Positions 15,795 through 24,477 of a stretch of 64,000 bases of DNA are shown piece after piece. This DNA comes from Faecalibacterium sp. I4-1-79 (lineage in GTDB: Bacteria; Bacillota; Clostridia; Oscillospirales; Ruminococcaceae), in NCBI RefSeq assembly GCF_023347235.1, contig NZ_CP094467.1:806001-870000 (forward strand), in the 5' to 3' direction. Each line of letters opens with the position of its first letter. Positions within the stretch are counted from its first letter, which is position 1. The notes under the pieces were generated by a model that saw only the letters and a program-made list of their open reading frames with translations, was not told the origin of the DNA and did no database searches. A program made the translations under genes and the position numbers.

Positions 15795-15853
15795 GTTGCT
15801 ACCGCCGTGCAAGCGGCGCAACTTTTTAAGCAATAGAACGGGAGCGAACGATC

Positions 15854-17209
15854 ATGGCTTGGTATGACGAAGCAGTATTTTATCACATTTATCCGCTGGG
15901 GCTGTGCGGCTGTGCGCACGAAAACGACGGCCAGCCCACCCCGGGCGCTTTTGCAAAGCTGGAAGCATGGGCAGCCCACGCGGCAAAGCTGGGCTGTACA
16001 GCCATCTACATCGGCCCGCTGTTCGAAAGCGGCTCCCACGGCTATGATACCATCGACTACCGTCTGGTGGACCGCCGCCTTGGCACCAACGAGGAGTTCA
16101 AGGCCTTTGTGGCAGCCTGCCACGCCCGCGGGCAGCGGGTCATCGTGGACGGCGTGTTCAACCATGTGGGCCGCGATTTCTTCGCGTTCCAGGACCTGAA
16201 GGCAAACCGCGAGAACGCCCGCTATAAGGACTGGTTCTGCGATGTGAACTTCTGGGGCAACAACGAGTATAACGATGGCTTTAGCTACGGCAACTGGGGC
16301 GGCTACAACCTGCTGGTCAAGCTGAACCAGCGCAACCCGGAGGTGCAGCAGTACCATTATGATACCGTCCGCTTCTGGGTGGAGCAGTTCGACATCGACG
16401 GCATCCGTCTGGACGCAGCCGATGTGCTGGATTTCGACTTCATGCGGGGGCTGCGCCGTCTGGCAAACGAGGTAAAGCCGGAGTTCTGGCTGATGGGCGA
16501 GGTCATCCACGGCGATTACAGCCGCTGGGCAAACCCGGAAATGCTGCACTCGGTCACCAACTACGAGCTGCACAAGGGCTTGTGGAGCGGACACAACGAC
16601 CATAACTATTTTGAAATTGCCCACACCATGCGCCGGCTGCAGGGGCTGTGCCACGACACCCGGCTGTATCTCTTCTCGGATAACCACGACGTGGAGCGCC
16701 TGCCCAACAAGCTGCGCAACCGGGAGCACATCCGGCATATCGCCATTCTGGTGTACAGCCTGTGGGGCATTCCGTCCATCTACTACGGCTCGGAGTTCGG
16801 CATCGAGGGCAAAAAGGAGTGGGGCAGCGACTGGCCGCTGCGCCCCTGCTTGGAGCTCAGTGACTACGCTGATGCAGAACATACAAATCCTGTTACCAGT
16901 GTATACAAAGCGCTGGGAAAATGCAAGGCTGAGTTGCCGGAAATGACCTACGGCGAGGTAAAGGAATTGCAACTCACCACTCAGTGCTACGCCTTTGCCC
17001 GGGTGCTGGACGGCAAGGCGGTTGTGGCGGTGCTGAACAACGGCGATACCCCCGCACAGCTGGAGTTCCAGCTGCCGGTGGAAACCGCCAAGGTCACCGA
17101 CCTGCTGGCGGATACTGTGGGCGCGCAGGAGGTGCTGGTCTCTACCGAGTGGAACCGCATGAAGGTGCAGCTGCCCTCCAATTACGCCACCCTGCTGAGA
17201 TTGGAATAA
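15854..17209 (+). CDS. Intracellular GH13 alpha-amylase family glycosidase
   Basis: A 451-residue enzyme without signal peptide, so it acts in the cytoplasm, probably on maltodextrins or glycogen. Conserved regions are YDTIDYRLVDRRLGTNEEF, VIVDGVFNHVG (region I), DGIRLDAADVLDF (nucleophile Asp), FWLMGEVIHGDY (acid Glu), and LFSDNHDVERL (transition-state Asp), followed by IPSIYYGSEFGIEG. A short C-terminal beta domain is present. The motifs resemble the maltogenic/neopullulanase-type subgroups, but the N-terminal domain of those enzymes is absent. The divergent glgB supports a role in alpha-glucan turnover. Its last 16 coding bases, including the stop, are duplicated 103 bases downstream. Confidence 0.88.
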   Translation: MAWYDEAVFYHIYPLGLCGCAHENDGQPTPGAFAKLEAWAAHAAKLGCTAIYIGPLFESGSHGYDTIDYRLVDRRLGTNEEFKAFVAACHARGQRVIVDGVFNHVGRDFFAFQDLKANRENARYKDWFCDVNFWGNNEYNDGFSYGNWGGYNLLVKLNQRNPEVQQYHYDTVRFWVEQFDIDGIRLDAADVLDFDFMRGLRRLANEVKPEFWLMGEVIHGDYSRWANPEMLHSVTNYELHKGLWSGHNDHNYFEIAHTMRRLQGLCHDTRLYLFSDNHDVERLPNKLRNREHIRHIAILVYSLWGIPSIYYGSEFGIEGKKEWGSDWPLRPCLELSDYADAEHTNPVTSVYKALGKCKAELPEMTYGEVKELQLTTQCYAFARVLDGKAVVAVLNNGDTPAQLEFQLPVETAKVTDLLADTVGAQEVLVSTEWNRMKVQLPSNYATLLRLE

Positions 17210-17312
17210 AGCAATGCCTGCGGCGTGACCGGAGCGAAAGCCTTTACCCTTTGGGGATAGGTTTCCCCCTTTCGGGGGGAAGCCTTTGTTCAGAAAGCTG
17301 AGATTGGAATAA
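17194..17312. repeat. 16-bp direct repeat enclosing the amylase terminator
   Basis: GCTGAGATTGGAATAA, the amylase 3' end with its TAA, occurs at 17194-17209 and again at 17297-17312. The 87 bases between contain a terminator hairpin. The pattern suggests a local duplication or insertion at the gene end. Confidence 0.6.
17260..17290 (+). terminator. Terminator after the amylase gene
   Basis: GGTTTCCCCC pairs with GGGGGAAGCC (one G-T pair) and is followed by TTTGTT. Confidence 0.65.
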
Positions 17313-17314
17313 CC

Positions 17315-17343
17315 TTGCACATTGCGCTGCGTTTTGCTACAAT
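17315..17343 (+). promoter_or_regulatory. Promoter of niaR
   Basis: TTGCAC (17315-17320), 17-base spacer, TACAAT (17338-17343). It begins just after the second copy of the 16-bp direct repeat. Confidence 0.65.
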
Positions 17344-17386
17344 AAGGAGAGAAAAGTCGTTTTACGGAAAGGAAGCCTGACCCTCT

Positions 17387-17905
17387 ATGAATGCAGCACA
17401 GCGCAGAGAACGCATCCTGACCCGGCTGAACAGCGCCGGTGCCCCCTTAAGCGCCAGCACGCTGGCGGCAGAACTGGGGGTGTCGCGGCAGATCGTGGTA
17501 GGGGATGTGGCGCTGCTGCGCGCCGGTGGGGCGCAGATCGATGCCACCCCCCGGGGCTACCAGCTGCACCCGGCGGAAAAGGGCTATACCGGCATTCTGG
17601 CCTGTGTGCACCGCACGCAGGAGGAGATGCGCCGGGAACTGTACACCGTGGTGGATCAGGGCGGCACGGTGGTGGATGTGGCGGTGGAAAACAGCCTGTA
17701 CGGCGAGATTCGCGCCACCCTGAACCTGTGCAACCGGTACGACGTGGACAACTTTATCCGTCAGGCAGCCGATGCGCCTGAAAGCCTTTTGAGCCGCATG
17801 ACCGGCGGCGTGCACCTGCACACTTTGCGCTGCCCGGACAAGGACACCTTTGCCCGCATCCGCGATGCTTTGGAGCAGCAGGGGCTTTTGTACCGCAAGG
17901 AGTGA
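17387..17905 (+). CDS. niaR: NiaR-type transcriptional repressor (HTH plus 3H domain)
   Basis: A 172-residue regulator. Residues 5-60 form a winged helix of the HTH_11 type (LSASTLAAELGVSRQIVVGDVALLR). Residues 75-170 are a 3H domain named after its conserved histidines, here in ACVHRTQEEM and in GGVHLHTL, with the core LYTVVDQGGTVVDVAVENSLYGEI. In Firmicutes, NiaR binds niacin through this domain and represses NAD-biosynthesis or niacin-uptake genes. None of those targets is in the window. The gene has its own promoter. RBS GGAAAGGAAG is about 12 bases from the ATG. Confidence 0.88.
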   Translation: MNAAQRRERILTRLNSAGAPLSASTLAAELGVSRQIVVGDVALLRAGGAQIDATPRGYQLHPAEKGYTGILACVHRTQEEMRRELYTVVDQGGTVVDVAVENSLYGEIRATLNLCNRYDVDNFIRQAADAPESLLSRMTGGVHLHTLRCPDKDTFARIRDALEQQGLLYRKE

Positions 17906-18001
17906 CCCTGCTCCGCTTATACCCAGTATAAAAAGGCTTGCGGGGCTTGTCTATCCGCAAAACCGGAAAAATGTTGGAAAATCAACAAAAAAGCAAAAGA
18001 G

Positions 18002-18553
18002 GTGGGTTTTCTGGATATCCGCATTGAAAAGACCGAGCGCGCCATCAAAGAAGCCTTTATGGAGCTGCGCCGTGAAAAACCGGTGGAGAAGATCCGTGTC
18101 AAGGAGCTGTGCGACCGCGCCTGTATCAATAAATCCACATTTTACGCCCATTATCAGGATATCTATGCGCTGGCCAACGCCATGGAGGACGAGATGGTGC
18201 ACGCGGTGGTGGAAAGTCTGCCCCGCCTGACCGCCAGCGATGTGAGCGAGCGCACCGAGTGGCTTGCGCGGGAGATGTTCCGCGCCTTTGCCGAGCATCA
18301 AGAAGAGATCAGCGTGCTGTTCTCCGGCTCCCGGCAGGGGCTGTTCATCAACCGGGTGGAACAGGCCATGTGCCAGTGCATCGCCCAGACAGACCCCACT
18401 TTTGAGGCGGACGTAGTGCGCAAGGTGGTGCTTTCCTTCTGTGTACAGGGGTGTTACTACACCTTTACCAGCTACTGCGGTCAGATGGACGAAAAACGCC
18501 TTGTGACCCTGCTTGCCTCCATCGCCCGCGCCGCGCAGCGGATACGGATGTAA
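18002..18553 (+). CDS. TetR-family transcriptional regulator
   Basis: A 183-residue protein with an N-terminal helix-turn-helix: TERAIKEAFMELRREKPVEKIRVKELCDRACINKSTFYAHYQDIYAL. The C-terminal part has the layout of the small Firmicutes TetR subgroup related to DhaS. Ligand and targets are unknown. The start is uncertain. The GTG at 18002 overlaps the best RBS-like sequence (AAAGAGGTGG), so initiation may instead be at the CTG at 18011, which would give the family's usual short N-terminus (DIRIEKTERAI). A two-hairpin element follows its stop. Confidence 0.85.
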   Translation: MGFLDIRIEKTERAIKEAFMELRREKPVEKIRVKELCDRACINKSTFYAHYQDIYALANAMEDEMVHAVVESLPRLTASDVSERTEWLAREMFRAFAEHQEEISVLFSGSRQGLFINRVEQAMCQCIAQTDPTFEADVVRKVVLSFCVQGCYYTFTSYCGQMDEKRLVTLLASIARAAQRIRM

Positions 18554-18556
18554 TGC

Positions 18557-18669
18557 GGGACGATCAAAAATGGCCGCCGCTTGTGCTTTGGCCATCTTTA
18601 GAGGAATAATTATTTTTACTTCGGGATAGCGGAGCGTCTGCGGACGCTCCGCTATCCCATTTTCACAGG
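18557..18669 (+). repeat. Two-hairpin 3' element, full copy E
   Basis: This is the only full copy on the plus strand, placed right after the plus-strand TetR stop, so it again lies sense and 3'. Hairpin 1 is ATGGCC/GGCCAT; hairpin 2 has the common core with outer arms GGGATAG/CTATCCC. It opens with GGGACGATC and closes with CATTTTCACAGGG. Confidence 0.7.
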
Positions 18670-18847
18670 GCAGGGACGTAACCGAAAACGGGCAGTTGCG
18701 CCCCGCCCATAAAAATACAAAGTCGGGCAGTCTGCGGGCTGTCCGATTTTTTGTTTTCACGGGGGGAGACACACCTTGACAAAACCACCAAAAAATAAGA
18801 CGAAAATTCGTCATCTGCACTTTTTTACCAGAATTTTTAAGAAAGAG
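18670..18847. other. Non-coding stretch with a second hairpin and a dyad
   Basis: A terminator-like hairpin TCGGGCAG/CTGTCCGA followed by TTTTTTG sits at about 18723-18749, and the flanking TTTTCACGGGG echoes the end of the two-hairpin element. Further on GACGAAAATTCGTC is a 6-bp dyad (near 18810-18823) that could be an operator for the adjacent TetR protein; this is speculative. No gene is seen. Confidence 0.4.
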
Positions 18848-18877
18848 TTTACACTATGCCGGAAACAGTGGTATTAT
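18848..18877 (+). promoter_or_regulatory. Promoter of the binding-lipoprotein/GGDEF-EAL operon
   Basis: TTTACA (18848-18853), 18-base spacer, TATTAT (18872-18877). Confidence 0.55.
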
Positions 18878-18937
18878 ATAAAATAGTATATCATGGCGTA
18901 AAATGCGCCTGCGTACGCCGGGAGGGTATAGATCAGG

Positions 18938-20353
18938 ATGAAGAACAAGATCTCGCGCCGCAGCTTTCTGGCGGCGGCTGCGGTCTCGGCAGCGGCACTG
19001 GTTGTGTCCGGCTGTGATGCAAAAACGAGCAAAAAAGCAGTGACCGACATCACGGTGTGGAACTACTACAACGGCGACCAGCTGGAAAGCTTCAACCGCC
19101 TTGTGAGCACCTTCAACGAGACCATCGGCAAGGAAAAGGGCATCCGGGTGTCCAGCTCCAGTCAGGGCACGGTGAACGATCTGGAAGCCAACGTGATGGA
19201 CGCTGCCGAGGGCAAGGTGGGCTCTGCGGAGATGCCCACCATTTTTGCCGCCTACGCGGATACCGCTTATAAACTGGATCAGATGGGCATGGTGGTGGAC
19301 CTGAAGGACTACCTGACCGAGGATGAAAAGGCCGCCTTTGTGCCCGGCTATATCACCGAGGGCGATTTTGACGGCAGCGGCAGCATAAAAATTTTTCCGG
19401 TGGCAAAATCCACCGAGCTGATGTTCTTTAACGATACCGACTGGCAGCGGTTCGCAAAGGAGACCTTTGTGCGTTACGGTGCTCTTTCCACCATGGAGGG
19501 CGTGACGGCGGTGGCCGAGCAGTACTATAACTGGTCCGGCGGCAAGGCGCTGTTTGGTCGGGACGCGATGGCAAACTATATGATTGTGGGCGCAAAGCAG
19601 CTGGGCTGCGAAATTTTTGAAGTGCACAACGGCAAAATGACCCTGCACTTTGACCATGATGTGGTGCGCAAACTGTGGGATAACTACTATGTGCCCTTCG
19701 TCAAGGGGTATTTTGCTGCGAATGGCCGCTTCCGCAGCGATGACGTAAAAACCGGCGCACTGCTGGGCTGTGTAGGCTCCTGTGCCAGCGCTACCTTTTT
19801 CCCGAAGCAGGTGATGCCCGGGGATAACCAAGTCCACGATATCGAGATGAAGGTACTGCCTGCGCCCCGGTTTGCCGGGAGCGAAAAGGTGGCGGTGCAG
19901 CAGGGAGCCGGCATGGTGGTCACCACCGGCACCGAGGCCGAGATCAACGGCGCAGTCACCTTTTTAAAGTGGTTCACCGAGCCGCAGAATAACATCGCTT
20001 TCGCGGTGGAGTCGGGCTATCTGCCGGTGACCACTGCCGCCAACGACATGGACGCCATCCGTGCAAGCGGGCTGGAGCTGACCGACAATATGGAGCAGAC
20101 CCTTTCCGGCGCGGTGAAAACGGTGCGCGAAAACGAGCTGTACACCCCTACGGCCTTTGCAGGCGGCAATGCAGTCCGCAAGATACTGGAATACAGCATC
20201 GGCGATCAGGCCAGTGCCGACCGGGACACGGTGCTGGAACGCATCGCCGCAGGCCAGAGCGCGGAAGCAGCCATGGCAGAATTTTTGACCGACGACTATT
20301 TTGAGGCGTGGTATCAGGCCACCCTTGCACAGTTACAGCAGTACGAGGGCTGA
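18938..20353 (+). CDS. Extracellular solute-binding lipoprotein (family 1), without transporter genes
   Basis: A 471-residue protein. The N-terminus has SRRSFLAAAA and lipobox VVSGC (Cys 26), so it should be exported and lipid-anchored. The mature sequence follows family-1 (sugar-type) binding proteins: ITVWNYYNGDQLESFNRLVSTFNE near the start, PTIFAAYADTAYKLDQMGMVVDL in the first lobe, and QGAGMVVTTGTEAEINGAVTFLKWFTEPQNNIAFA in the C-lobe. No permease or ATPase is adjacent. Instead it is followed after 34 bases by a membrane GGDEF-EAL protein, which suggests that it reports ligand to that sensor rather than feeding transport. That role is inferred from context. Confidence 0.88.
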   Translation: MKNKISRRSFLAAAAVSAAALVVSGCDAKTSKKAVTDITVWNYYNGDQLESFNRLVSTFNETIGKEKGIRVSSSSQGTVNDLEANVMDAAEGKVGSAEMPTIFAAYADTAYKLDQMGMVVDLKDYLTEDEKAAFVPGYITEGDFDGSGSIKIFPVAKSTELMFFNDTDWQRFAKETFVRYGALSTMEGVTAVAEQYYNWSGGKALFGRDAMANYMIVGAKQLGCEIFEVHNGKMTLHFDHDVVRKLWDNYYVPFVKGYFAANGRFRSDDVKTGALLGCVGSCASATFFPKQVMPGDNQVHDIEMKVLPAPRFAGSEKVAVQQGAGMVVTTGTEAEINGAVTFLKWFTEPQNNIAFAVESGYLPVTTAANDMDAIRASGLELTDNMEQTLSGAVKTVRENELYTPTAFAGGNAVRKILEYSIGDQASADRDTVLERIAAGQSAEAAMAEFLTDDYFEAWYQATLAQLQQYEG

Positions 20354-20387
20354 CCGCCCGCAAAAAAGACGGAAAGGGGGCAGGGCG

Positions 20388-23300
20388 ATGTTTGACGCAT
20401 GGAAAGAGCGCCAGCGGCAGCGCTTGAAAAACAGACCGGAAAGAACCGTGTTCTACAATATTTTTGCCACCATGATGCTGGTGCTGGTGGTGGAGCTGCT
20501 GATGGCGGTCGCCAGCATCCTTGCCGTCAACGTGACCGGGCAGCTGGACGAAAACGCCAAGGATCTGCTTACCATGCGGGTGCGCAACCGCGCCAGCTAT
20601 GTGCAGGAGATCCTGCGGAACGCGGAGGATCTGGATCAGCTGAGCGAGCAGATCACCGCCACCACCCAGCAGCTGCTGAAAAGCGGCGATATCTCGCTGG
20701 ATACGCTGGATAACAGCAGCGAGCAGAGCGATGCTTTGCTGGTAGCGCTTGCCCCGCAGCTTCTGGACACCCTGCGCACAAAGCAGGTGACCGGCATCTT
20801 TCTCATCCTGAACACCCATGATCTGGACACCTGCGAGGTGGGCAAAAAAATGCCCGGCATCTACCTGCGGGATATGGACCCGGACGCCCGCCCTTCGGAG
20901 CGCAACAGCGACCTTTTGCTGGAACGCGCCAGCGCCACAGTGGTAAAAGAGCTGGCCATCGGCACGGATAAGGGCTGGCAGCCCGCCTTCCCCTATCAGG
21001 GAGATACCAAGGGCGGCATCCTGCGCACGGTGTTTCAGACCGCGTATAAGAGCGGTGCCAGCCTTTCGGCGGAAAGCTATGGCCGCTGGACCACCAACTC
21101 CTACTGTCTGGCAGGGGACGACCGGCACGCCATTGCCTACTCGATGCCGCTGATCCTGCCGGACGGCACGGTATACGGCGTGGTGGGCGTGGAACTGCTC
21201 ACGGACTATCTGCAAACAAAGCTGCCCTTCACCGAGCTGGACGAGGACAAGGCAGGCACCTATTTTATCGTGACCACTACCGATGATGCGCTGACGGACG
21301 ACGTGCTCTCCCTGCGCAAGACCGTGACCTCCGGCGAGGATCTGGTAACGGCAGATGCACCGCTGGGCGTTTTGAACTGCCGCAGCAACGGCAACGGCGG
21401 CAACTGGGCGGAGCTGAACGGCAAGCGCTATTATATGGTGCTGGAGCCGCTGCTGGTGTATAACCGCAACGCGCCCTTTGCCGCCGAAAAGTGGTTCCTG
21501 GCAGGTACCATGGAGCAGTCGGTGCTGCTGGCTTTTTCCGACCGGGTGCGCGAGGTGCTGCTGGCTACCTTACTGTTCACGCTGGTGCTGAGCGTTTTGG
21601 GCAGCCTGCTGATCTCGGCACGGCTGGCCAGCCCCATCAACCATTTGTACCGCGAGGTGATAGACGCGCAGGAGAAAAAGACCTTCCCCCGCCTGTCCCG
21701 CACCGCCATCCGGGAGGTGGACCGCTTTGCCGAGACCATTACAGAGCTGAACAGGGAGCTGGTGACCAACTCCACCAAGTTTTTGCGCATCATGGATATG
21801 GCCAGTGTGGAGATCGGCGGGTACGAGCTGCGCACCGACACCGGCAGCGTGTTCGTGACCGATAATTTCTTCTCCCTGCTGGGCAAGCCCGAGATGCAGG
21901 GCGAGCCGCTGAGCGTGCGCCGCTTTGAGGAGGTACTCAAGGGCATCCGGGAAAAGAATCCCTGTGACCACACCGCCGAAGGGGACGAGCTGCTGACCAT
22001 TCAGCAGCCGGACGGCGTGCGGTACATCATGCTGCGCAGCACCATCGAGGGGCACGCCAAGATCGGCCTTGCCGAGGACGTGACTGCCGCTGTGCTGGAA
22101 CGGAAGCGCATCGAGCACGAGCGCGATCACGATATCCTGACCGGGCTGTACAACCGGCAGGCCTTCAACCGGGTGTGCACCGAGCTGTTCGCCGCGCCGG
22201 AGCGCATGGGCGTGGCGGCGCTGATGATGATGGACTTGGATAACCTCAAGCACATCAACGATACCTACGGCCACGACTGGGGCGACCAGTACATCCGCCG
22301 CACCGGTCAGTGCCTGCGGGACAATACCCCCGCCGGGACGGTCTGCGCCCGCCTTTCCGGCGACGAGTTCCTTGTGCTGTTCCACGGCTACCGCAGCCGG
22401 GACGCAGTGCGGGAAAAGATCGACTGCCTGACGAAGGCCATGCAGCAGAGCGTGGCGCTGCTGCCCAGCGGCAACGCTTTGCACATCAGCCTTTCCGGCG
22501 GCATCGCGTGGTACCCGGACGATGGGCAGGACTGGGAGACCTTGAAAAAATACGCCGACTTTGCCATGTATCAGGTCAAGCATTCGGAGAAGGGCCGGGT
22601 GGAGGAGTTCGACATCGGGGTGTACAACCGCGAAGCCTACGCCGAGCGCACCCGCCGGGAGTTCCGGCAGCTGCTCAGCAATGCGCAGGTGTTCTACTGC
22701 TTCCAGCCCATCTTCTCGGCGCGCAGCGGCAGGGTAGTCGCCTACGAGGCGCTGATGCGCTCCGACCTGCCCACCCTGCGCTCCCCGGCCACCATCATGA
22801 AGCTGGCGCGGGAGCAGGGGGCACTGTACGAGATTGAGCGCATCACCTTTACCAAGGCGCTGGAGACCTTCGACAGCCTGTGCCGGGCGGGCAGTGTGTC
22901 CGGGGATGCCATGCTCTTTGTCAACTCCATCGCCAACACCTGCCTGTCGCATGAGGACGGCAAATATATAAACAGCCATTGGCACGAGCTGTGCCGCCGC
23001 ATGGTCGTCGAGATCACCGAAGAGGAAGAGATCGACTACGAAGCACTGGAGAGAAAGCGCAATGCACCGGGCTTTTCCGGGATGTTTGCACTGGACGATT
23101 ACGGCAGCGGCTATTCCAACGAGAATACGCTATTGCAGCTTGCACCCCGGTTCGTCAAGGTGGATATTACCATCATCCGTGGCATCGACACCTCGCCGGA
23201 CAAGCAGCAGATCCTGCGCAATGTGGTGGCCTACGCCCACCCCCGCAGCATGAAGATCGTTGCCGAGGGCGTGGAGACCGCCGCCGAGCTGCGCACGGTC

Positions 23301-23423
23301 ATCGAGCTGGGCGCAGACCTTTTGCAGGGCTATTTTCTGGCACGCCCGGCCATTGTGCCGGGGGATATCGCGCCGGAAGCGGCTGCGATCATCCGGGAAT
23401 TGCAGCGCCGGAAAAAAGACTGA
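20388..23423 (+). CDS. Membrane-bound GGDEF-EAL cyclic-di-GMP enzyme with an extracellular sensor domain
   Basis: A 1011-residue protein. The start at 20388 has GGGGGCAGG upstream; the upstream-open frame overlaps the previous gene. Membrane spans lie at about 24-46 and 385-410, enclosing a roughly 340-residue Cache-like extracellular domain. A HAMP/linker and PAS-like segment follow (about 410-585). The GGDEF domain (about 600-760) has MDLDNLKHINDTYGHDWGD and the signature SGDEF, a variant often active. The EAL domain (about 765-1005) keeps EAL, ITEEEEIDYE, LDDYGSGYSN, the Lys in VKVD and EGVET, so phosphodiesterase activity looks intact. It could both make and break c-di-GMP according to ligand state of the binding lipoprotein encoded upstream. 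Confidence 0.9.
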   Translation: MFDAWKERQRQRLKNRPERTVFYNIFATMMLVLVVELLMAVASILAVNVTGQLDENAKDLLTMRVRNRASYVQEILRNAEDLDQLSEQITATTQQLLKSGDISLDTLDNSSEQSDALLVALAPQLLDTLRTKQVTGIFLILNTHDLDTCEVGKKMPGIYLRDMDPDARPSERNSDLLLERASATVVKELAIGTDKGWQPAFPYQGDTKGGILRTVFQTAYKSGASLSAESYGRWTTNSYCLAGDDRHAIAYSMPLILPDGTVYGVVGVELLTDYLQTKLPFTELDEDKAGTYFIVTTTDDALTDDVLSLRKTVTSGEDLVTADAPLGVLNCRSNGNGGNWAELNGKRYYMVLEPLLVYNRNAPFAAEKWFLAGTMEQSVLLAFSDRVREVLLATLLFTLVLSVLGSLLISARLASPINHLYREVIDAQEKKTFPRLSRTAIREVDRFAETITELNRELVTNSTKFLRIMDMASVEIGGYELRTDTGSVFVTDNFFSLLGKPEMQGEPLSVRRFEEVLKGIREKNPCDHTAEGDELLTIQQPDGVRYIMLRSTIEGHAKIGLAEDVTAAVLERKRIEHERDHDILTGLYNRQAFNRVCTELFAAPERMGVAALMMMDLDNLKHINDTYGHDWGDQYIRRTGQCLRDNTPAGTVCARLSGDEFLVLFHGYRSRDAVREKIDCLTKAMQQSVALLPSGNALHISLSGGIAWYPDDGQDWETLKKYADFAMYQVKHSEKGRVEEFDIGVYNREAYAERTRREFRQLLSNAQVFYCFQPIFSARSGRVVAYEALMRSDLPTLRSPATIMKLAREQGALYEIERITFTKALETFDSLCRAGSVSGDAMLFVNSIANTCLSHEDGKYINSHWHELCRRMVVEITEEEEIDYEALERKRNAPGFSGMFALDDYGSGYSNENTLLQLAPRFVKVDITIIRGIDTSPDKQQILRNVVAYAHPRSMKIVAEGVETAAELRTVIELGADLLQGYFLARPAIVPGDIAPEAAAIIRELQRRKKD

Positions 23424-23431
23424 AATACAAG

Positions 23432-23465
23432 CCCTCCCGGGCGCTGCGGCGCTGGGAGGGTTTTT
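23432..23465 (+). terminator. Terminator after the GGDEF-EAL gene
   Basis: CCCTCCC and GGGAGGG pair around a 15-base interior and are followed by TTTTT. The next gene's RBS begins only about 6 bases later, leaving no room for a promoter. Confidence 0.75.
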
Positions 23466-23484
23466 GCAACGGAGGTAAATAGAT

Positions 23485-24423
23485 ATGGTTCAGGTGGATC
23501 TCATCACCGGCTTTTTGGGCGCAGGCAAGACCACTTTTTTGCGCCGCTATGTGCGGTATCTGGTGCAGCAGGGGCATAAGGTGTGCATTCTGGAAAACGA
23601 TTTTGGCGCGGTGAACGTGGACGCCATGCTGGTGCAGGAGGTGCTGGGCCCCGGCTGCGATGTGGAGACCATCAGCGGCGGCTGCGACTGCGACACCCAC
23701 CAGCGCCGGATGCGCACCAAGCTCATCGCCATGGCTATGCGCGGCTTTGACCGTGTGGTGGTGGAGCCCAGCGGCATCTTTGACGTGGACGAGTTTTTCG
23801 ATATCCTGCGGGACGACCCGCTGGACCGGTGGTATCAGCTGGGCAGCGTCATTGCCGTTGTGGATGCCCTGCTGCCGGAAACGCTTTCGCCGCAGGCAGA
23901 GTACCTGCTGGCGTCCGAGACCATGAACGCGGGCCGCGTGCTGCTGAGCCGCGCCCAGCTGGCAGCGCCTGCCCAGTGCGCTGCCGCCGCTGCCCACTTG
24001 GAGCGTGCACTGGAAGCCGCAAAATCTTCCCGCCGCTTTGCGCCGGGGGAGATCCTTGCCAAGGATTGGAATGCCCTGACCGATGCCGACCTTGCCGCCC
24101 TTGCCGCCTGCGGCTACCGGCAGGCCAGCTGCGAAAAGCTGCATTTTGACCAGCACGCGGCCTTTACCTCCCTTTGCTTTCTGGAACTGCACCTCACCCC
24201 GCAGCAGCTGCAGGCTGCTGCACAGCGGCTGTTCGCCGCGCCGGAGTGCGGGCAGGTGCTGCGGGTAAAGGGCTTTGCGCCCGCCCCGGCAGGCGGCTGG
24301 CTGGAGCTGAACGCCACCGCCGCCGGCTGCACCCTTGCGCCCATCCCGCAAGGGCAGGAGGTAGTCATCGTCATCGGCGAGGGGCTGGACAAAGCCGCCA
24401 TTGAAGCAAACCTGAAGGGGTGA
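23485..24423 (+). CDS. CobW-family (G3E) GTPase
   Basis: A 312-residue P-loop GTPase of the metal-chaperone class. Walker A is GFLGAGKTTFL (residues 8-18). The family's CxCC metal motif (GGCxCC) appears as GGCDCD (about 66-71), so one cysteine is replaced by aspartate. EPSGIFD represents the Walker B region. A clear SKxD guanine motif is not visible (LLSRAQ). The C-terminal CobW_C domain (about 215-300) is present. Such proteins usually deliver zinc, cobalt or iron to a client enzyme. The altered motif may change metal choice. Two oxidoreductase genes follow, but a client cannot be assigned. Confidence 0.85.
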   Translation: MVQVDLITGFLGAGKTTFLRRYVRYLVQQGHKVCILENDFGAVNVDAMLVQEVLGPGCDVETISGGCDCDTHQRRMRTKLIAMAMRGFDRVVVEPSGIFDVDEFFDILRDDPLDRWYQLGSVIAVVDALLPETLSPQAEYLLASETMNAGRVLLSRAQLAAPAQCAAAAAHLERALEAAKSSRRFAPGEILAKDWNALTDADLAALAACGYRQASCEKLHFDQHAAFTSLCFLELHLTPQQLQAAAQRLFAAPECGQVLRVKGFAPAPAGGWLELNATAAGCTLAPIPQGQEVVIVIGEGLDKAAIEANLKG

Positions 24424-24477
24424 AAGGCAGTTTTCACCTATAACAAAACGCATTGTGGAAAAACAGGAGGGAGCATC

